Assembly: GCA_014191535.1 (NCBI GenBank)
Contig: BJHC01000049.1
Span: 1-8,327 of the forward strand
Direction: 5' to 3'
Length of the DNA stretch: 8,327 bases
Origin: Cyanobium sp.
Lineage (GTDB): Bacteria > Cyanobacteriota > Cyanobacteriia > PCC-6307 > Cyanobiaceae
The position numbers and the translations under genes are program-made. Below are positions 6,557 to 8,327 of the stretch, one piece after another; position 1 is the first letter of the stretch; every line of letters begins with the position of its first letter. The notes under the pieces are model-generated. The model saw only the letters and a program-made list of their open reading frames with translations, had not been told where the DNA came from and made no database searches.

Positions 6557-7525
6557 TTGACCTCCCAGTCCTCCACCCCTGTGCTGCGTCGATTGCTGAG
6601 CGGCCTGATGCTGCCGGCCCTGCTCAGCACCGTGCTGGGTGTGTTGCTCGCCTTGCCGCAGCCCAGCCTGGCCGCCAGTGGCGGTCGCATCGGTGGCGGC
6701 AGTTTCCGATCGGCCCCCTCGATGCCTCGCAGTTACGGCGGTGGCTATCGGGGCGGGTATGGCGGTGGTGTTCAGCGCGGCTATGGCGGCGGCTTCGGTG
6801 GCGGGTTGGGTTTCCCCTTCATCGTTCCCTTCTTCTTCGGTGGCGGTGGCCTGTTCGGCTTCCTGGTGCTGATGGCGGTGGTGGGTCTGTTGGTGAATGC
6901 CCTGCGCGGTGGCGGCGGTCCGGCCCTGCCCGCAGGGATGCGCGGTGGGGATCTGGATCGGCCCCAGGTGGATGGACCGGTGGCCGTGGCCCAGCTGCAG
7001 GTGGGTTTGCTGGCCTCGGCCCGGGAGCTGCAGCGCGATCTGCGCACCCTGGCCGGCCAGGCCGATACCCGCACCAACAGCGGTCTGCAGCGGGTGCTGC
7101 AGGAGAGCACCCTGGCCCTGCTGCGCCATCCCGATCTGTGGGTGTACGCCAACGCTGAAGTGGGCCAGGTGCCCTTTGCAGCGGCCGAATCCACCTTCAA
7201 CCGCCTGTCGATGACCGAGCGCAGCAAGCTGCGCAGCGAACTCACCAGCAACGTGGCCGGCAGCGTCAGCCAGGCCGCTGCGGCGGGTGAGAGTGATGCC
7301 ACCAGCGATTACATCGCCGTGACCCTGCTGGTGGCCAGCCGCGGCCGCATTCCGCTCAAGCCGGTGTCCGGATCGGAGGAGCTGCGCGAGGCCCTGCGCC
7401 TGCTGGGTTCCGTGCCCTCCGACCAATTGCTGGCCCTGGAGGTGATCTGGCAGCCCGAGGGGGCCGGGGAGGTGCTCAGTGCCGATGAACTGATCACGGC
7501 CTATCCCGACCTCAAGCACCTCTGA
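6557..7525 (+). CDS. DUF1517-like secreted or membrane-anchored protein with Gly/Tyr-rich segment
   Basis: I start at TTG 6557 because GGAG at 6546-6549 lies seven bases upstream; an earlier in-frame TTG at 6536 has no such site. This gives 322 residues. Residues 10-33 are a basic-then-hydrophobic signal sequence with a possible cleavage near SLA-A (37-40). Next are SGGRIGGGSF (41-50) and a low-complexity stretch of Gly, Tyr and Arg (60-83). FPFIVPFFFGGGG (86-98) and a membrane helix (about 99-116) follow. From about 125 comes a soluble alpha/beta-like domain with DRPQVDGPVAVAQLQVGLL near its start and LLVASRGRIPL later. Order and length match the cyanobacterial/plastid DUF1517 family; no biochemical function is assigned. 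It begins 35 bases after thiS and may share its transcript. Confidence 0.85.
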   Translation: MTSQSSTPVLRRLLSGLMLPALLSTVLGVLLALPQPSLAASGGRIGGGSFRSAPSMPRSYGGGYRGGYGGGVQRGYGGGFGGGLGFPFIVPFFFGGGGLFGFLVLMAVVGLLVNALRGGGGPALPAGMRGGDLDRPQVDGPVAVAQLQVGLLASARELQRDLRTLAGQADTRTNSGLQRVLQESTLALLRHPDLWVYANAEVGQVPFAAAESTFNRLSMTERSKLRSELTSNVAGSVSQAAAAGESDATSDYIAVTLLVASRGRIPLKPVSGSEELREALRLLGSVPSDQLLALEVIWQPEGAGEVLSADELITAYPDLKHL

Positions 7526-7549
7526 GCCCGGCGGGCCAGCCGAGCATCG

Positions 7550-7569
7550 AGAACTGACCGGGTTCTTTT
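7550..7569 (+). terminator. Candidate intrinsic terminator after the DUF1517-like gene
   Basis: AGAAC (7550-7554) pairs with GTTCT (7562-7566) around a seven-base loop, and the T-run continues to 7569. It starts 25 bases after the stop codon. The stem is short (five pairs plus one possible G-T), so the call is tentative. Confidence 0.4.
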
Positions 7570-7593
7570 GATTTGCTCAAGAATTGAAGAATT

Positions 7594-7618
7594 AAAGAAA
7601 CTCTTTCGCTCCAAGAGT
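7594..7618 (-). terminator. Candidate intrinsic terminator reading leftward
   Basis: ACTCTT (7600-7605) and AAGAGT (7613-7618) form a six-pair stem with a seven-base loop. Read on the minus strand the stem is followed by TTCTTTAATTCTT, a U-rich tail. It would stop transcripts arriving from the right, for example from larB. The stem is A/T-rich and modest in strength. Confidence 0.35.
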
Positions 7619-7657
7619 GCAGCGTTTGCTGTTCTCCGGGTGATCAATTTGTAGGGT

Positions 7658-7677
7658 GGCAAAACCAATTGTTTGCC
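7658..7677. repeat. Inverted repeat GGCAAA-N8-TTTGCC
   Basis: A perfect six-base inverted repeat lies just upstream of the alternative GTG start (7681) of the small frame to the right. Its centre contains the palindrome CAATTG. It may be an operator or an mRNA hairpin at the 5' end of that frame; nothing in the window identifies a binding protein. Confidence 0.35.
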
Positions 7678-7716
7678 TGCGTGTCCGCTTCTCTGCCTCG
7701 CCCTGAGCCCCGAGCC

Positions 7717-7848
7717 ATGCAATGGCTCGACAACGGTGAGCTGGCCGGCAGCGACCTGCAGGCCCTGCTCGGCCGGCTCAACCAGGTGGAGAGCGAAGAA
7801 CGGGTGCGGGAACTGGAGTGGCTCGGTCGCCGCACCGGCGATCGTTGA
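7717..7848 (+). CDS. Small hypothetical protein, 43 residues
   Basis: ATG at 7717 to TGA at 7846-7848 encodes 43 residues beginning MQWLDNGELAGSDLQALL and ending ELEWLGRRTGDR. Two amphipathic, charged helices are likely (about 11-24 and 26-38); there is no signal peptide or membrane segment. Third codon positions are almost all G or C, like neighbouring genes, which supports coding. In-frame GTG at 7681 would add 12 residues and TTG at 7669 would add 16; no good ribosome site favours any start. I do not recognise the family. It follows the AT-rich spacer and precedes another small frame in the same reading frame. Confidence 0.55.
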   Translation: MQWLDNGELAGSDLQALLGRLNQVESEERVRELEWLGRRTGDR

Positions 7849-7929
7849 AGCTGATCGGCAGTTTGGGCGTCAGCCCCTTGCCAACCCCCCGCGGCCTCCC
7901 CACACTGCGGCTCACCTGCGTTGTTCGCC

Positions 7930-8088
7930 GTGGCGCCGCGCTCTCCCCAGTGGGTCAACACCCCCGTGCTGATGGAAGCGCTCGATCGCTACGAGCAGCG
8001 ACGTTTGCCCCGCTCCATGCAGCTCTGGGTGGAGGCGGTGCTGGAGCTGGACCGTTCCCCTACGACGCCGCTGCGGCCCCACTGCTGA
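7930..8088 (+). CDS. Small hypothetical protein, about 52 residues
   Basis: GTG at 7930 to TGA at 8086-8088 encodes 52 residues: an opening [20 protein letters not shown], then [19 protein letters not shown], then a Pro/Thr-rich end. TTG at 7921 is an alternative start adding three residues, and neither start has a visible ribosome site. The middle is a plausible charged amphipathic helix pair; no membrane segment. It lies in the same frame as the 43-residue frame upstream, separated by stops at 7846 and 7852 and about 80 bases. Its last 29 bases run opposite the 3' end of larB, and the C-terminal TTPLRPHC may simply reflect that overlap. Family not recognised; it could also be a remnant or chance frame. 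Confidence 0.42.
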   Translation: MAPRSPQWVNTPVLMEALDRYEQRRLPRSMQLWVEAVLELDRSPTTPLRPHC

Positions 8089-8327
8089 GGATGCGCAGGG
8101 CCGCCATCGCGGCGCCGTAGCCGTTGTCGATGTTGACCACCGCGAGCCCTGGGGCGCAGCTGGCCAGCATCCCCTGCAGGGCTGCCTGGCCGCCGGCACT
8201 GACCCCGTAGCCCACGCTCACCGGCACGCCGATCACGGGCTGGGGCACCAGCCCTGCCAGCACCGTGGGCAGGGCCCCTTCCATGCCGGCGCAGGCGATC
8301 AGCACCTTGGCCGGCCGCAGCCGCTCC
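8060..8327 (-). CDS. larB: LarB, nickel-pincer cofactor biosynthesis protein, C-terminal part only
   Basis: The 89 visible codons run from the right edge to TAG at 8062-8060. Seen: [39 protein letters not shown], and [20 protein letters not shown], which are the signature blocks of the PurE-like domain of LarB. In the known pathway LarB carboxylates and hydrolyses nicotinic acid adenine dinucleotide to start the nickel-pincer cofactor of lactate racemase and related enzymes. Older annotations call it NCAIR mutase-like or circadian phase modifier. LarC and LarE are not in the window, so the role here is inferred from family only. About two thirds of the protein, including the start, lies outside. 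Confidence 0.9.
   Translation of the reverse strand, partial: ERLRPAKVLIACAGMEGALPTVLAGLVPQPVIGVPVSVGYGVSAGGQAALQGMLASCAPGLAVVNIDNGYGAAMAALRILSSGAAAAS

Larger units (their letters stand above)
7526..7716. other. AT-rich intergenic spacer with several hairpins
   Basis: This is the longest gene-free stretch (191 bases). Its centre (about 7561-7680) is strikingly poorer in G+C than the rest of the window. It holds a candidate terminator for the gene to the left, a direct repeat AAGAATT at 7579-7585 and 7587-7593, a second hairpin at 7600-7618 and a third at 7658-7677. No convincing promoter boxes for the small frame to the right could be fixed. Confidence 0.6.

Noticed and set aside
6518..7519. 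333-codon minus-strand frame opposite the DUF1517-like gene
   Set aside because: Its Gln/His/Gly/Thr-rich sequence mirrors the Gly-rich and Leu-rich codons of the plus-strand gene, which has a signal sequence and ribosome site.
7501..7722. 73-codon minus-strand frame across the AT-rich spacer
   Set aside because: Codon use does not follow the G/C third-base bias of the region, it crosses hairpins and the end of the neighbouring gene, and no domain is visible.

Overview
The window looks like a piece of chromosome from a high-GC unicellular cyanobacterium of the Synechococcus/Cyanobium (picocyanobacterial) type. This rests on the gene set seen: a ThiE with the long N-terminal domain typical of cyanobacteria, DUF3611-like and DUF1517-like membrane proteins, a cyanobacterial-style NAD kinase, and LarB. 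It also rests on strong G/C bias at third codon positions and very tight gene packing. Lineage is inferred from recognition of families, not from a search. I saw no mobile element, CRISPR array, tRNA, rRNA or sign of recent transfer.

Layout. Left block, minus strand (2577 down to 1): pheS (phenylalanyl-tRNA synthetase alpha), then nadK (NAD kinase), then an OmpR-type winged-helix regulator cut by the left edge. The regulator overlaps nadK in an ATGA start/stop. Its receiver domain has lost the usual phosphorylation residues. Middle: surE (+) diverges from pheS and converges, with overlapping stop codons, on a four-helix DUF3611-like membrane protein (minus). That gene in turn diverges from ribF (+, FAD/FMN synthesis). 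The 3' end of ribF overlaps a 38-residue single-helix membrane peptide on the minus strand, which automatic ORF calling would miss. Right: thiE (+) and thiS (+), coupled by another ATGA overlap, supply the phosphate-synthase and sulfur-carrier steps of thiamine synthesis. A secreted or membrane-anchored, glycine/tyrosine-rich DUF1517-like protein follows 35 bases later. An AT-rich spacer with several hairpins (7526-7716) comes next, then two small unrecognised reading frames (43 and 52 residues, same frame). The 3' end of larB (minus) enters from the right edge.

Functional theme. Most genes are housekeeping and several make cofactors (NADP, FMN/FAD, thiamine diphosphate, and the LarB pyridinium precursor). 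I do not see a defence or biosynthetic island. The least explained items are the pseudo-receiver regulator, the 38-residue peptide and its overlap with ribF, the ThiS tail ending GGGS, and the small frames next to larB. A recurrent feature is that all three convergent gene pairs overlap at their 3' ends, leaving no room for ordinary terminators between them. Five of the ten coding regions with a visible start use GTG or TTG in the starts chosen here, and a sixth, the small 52-residue frame, would also start with GTG.
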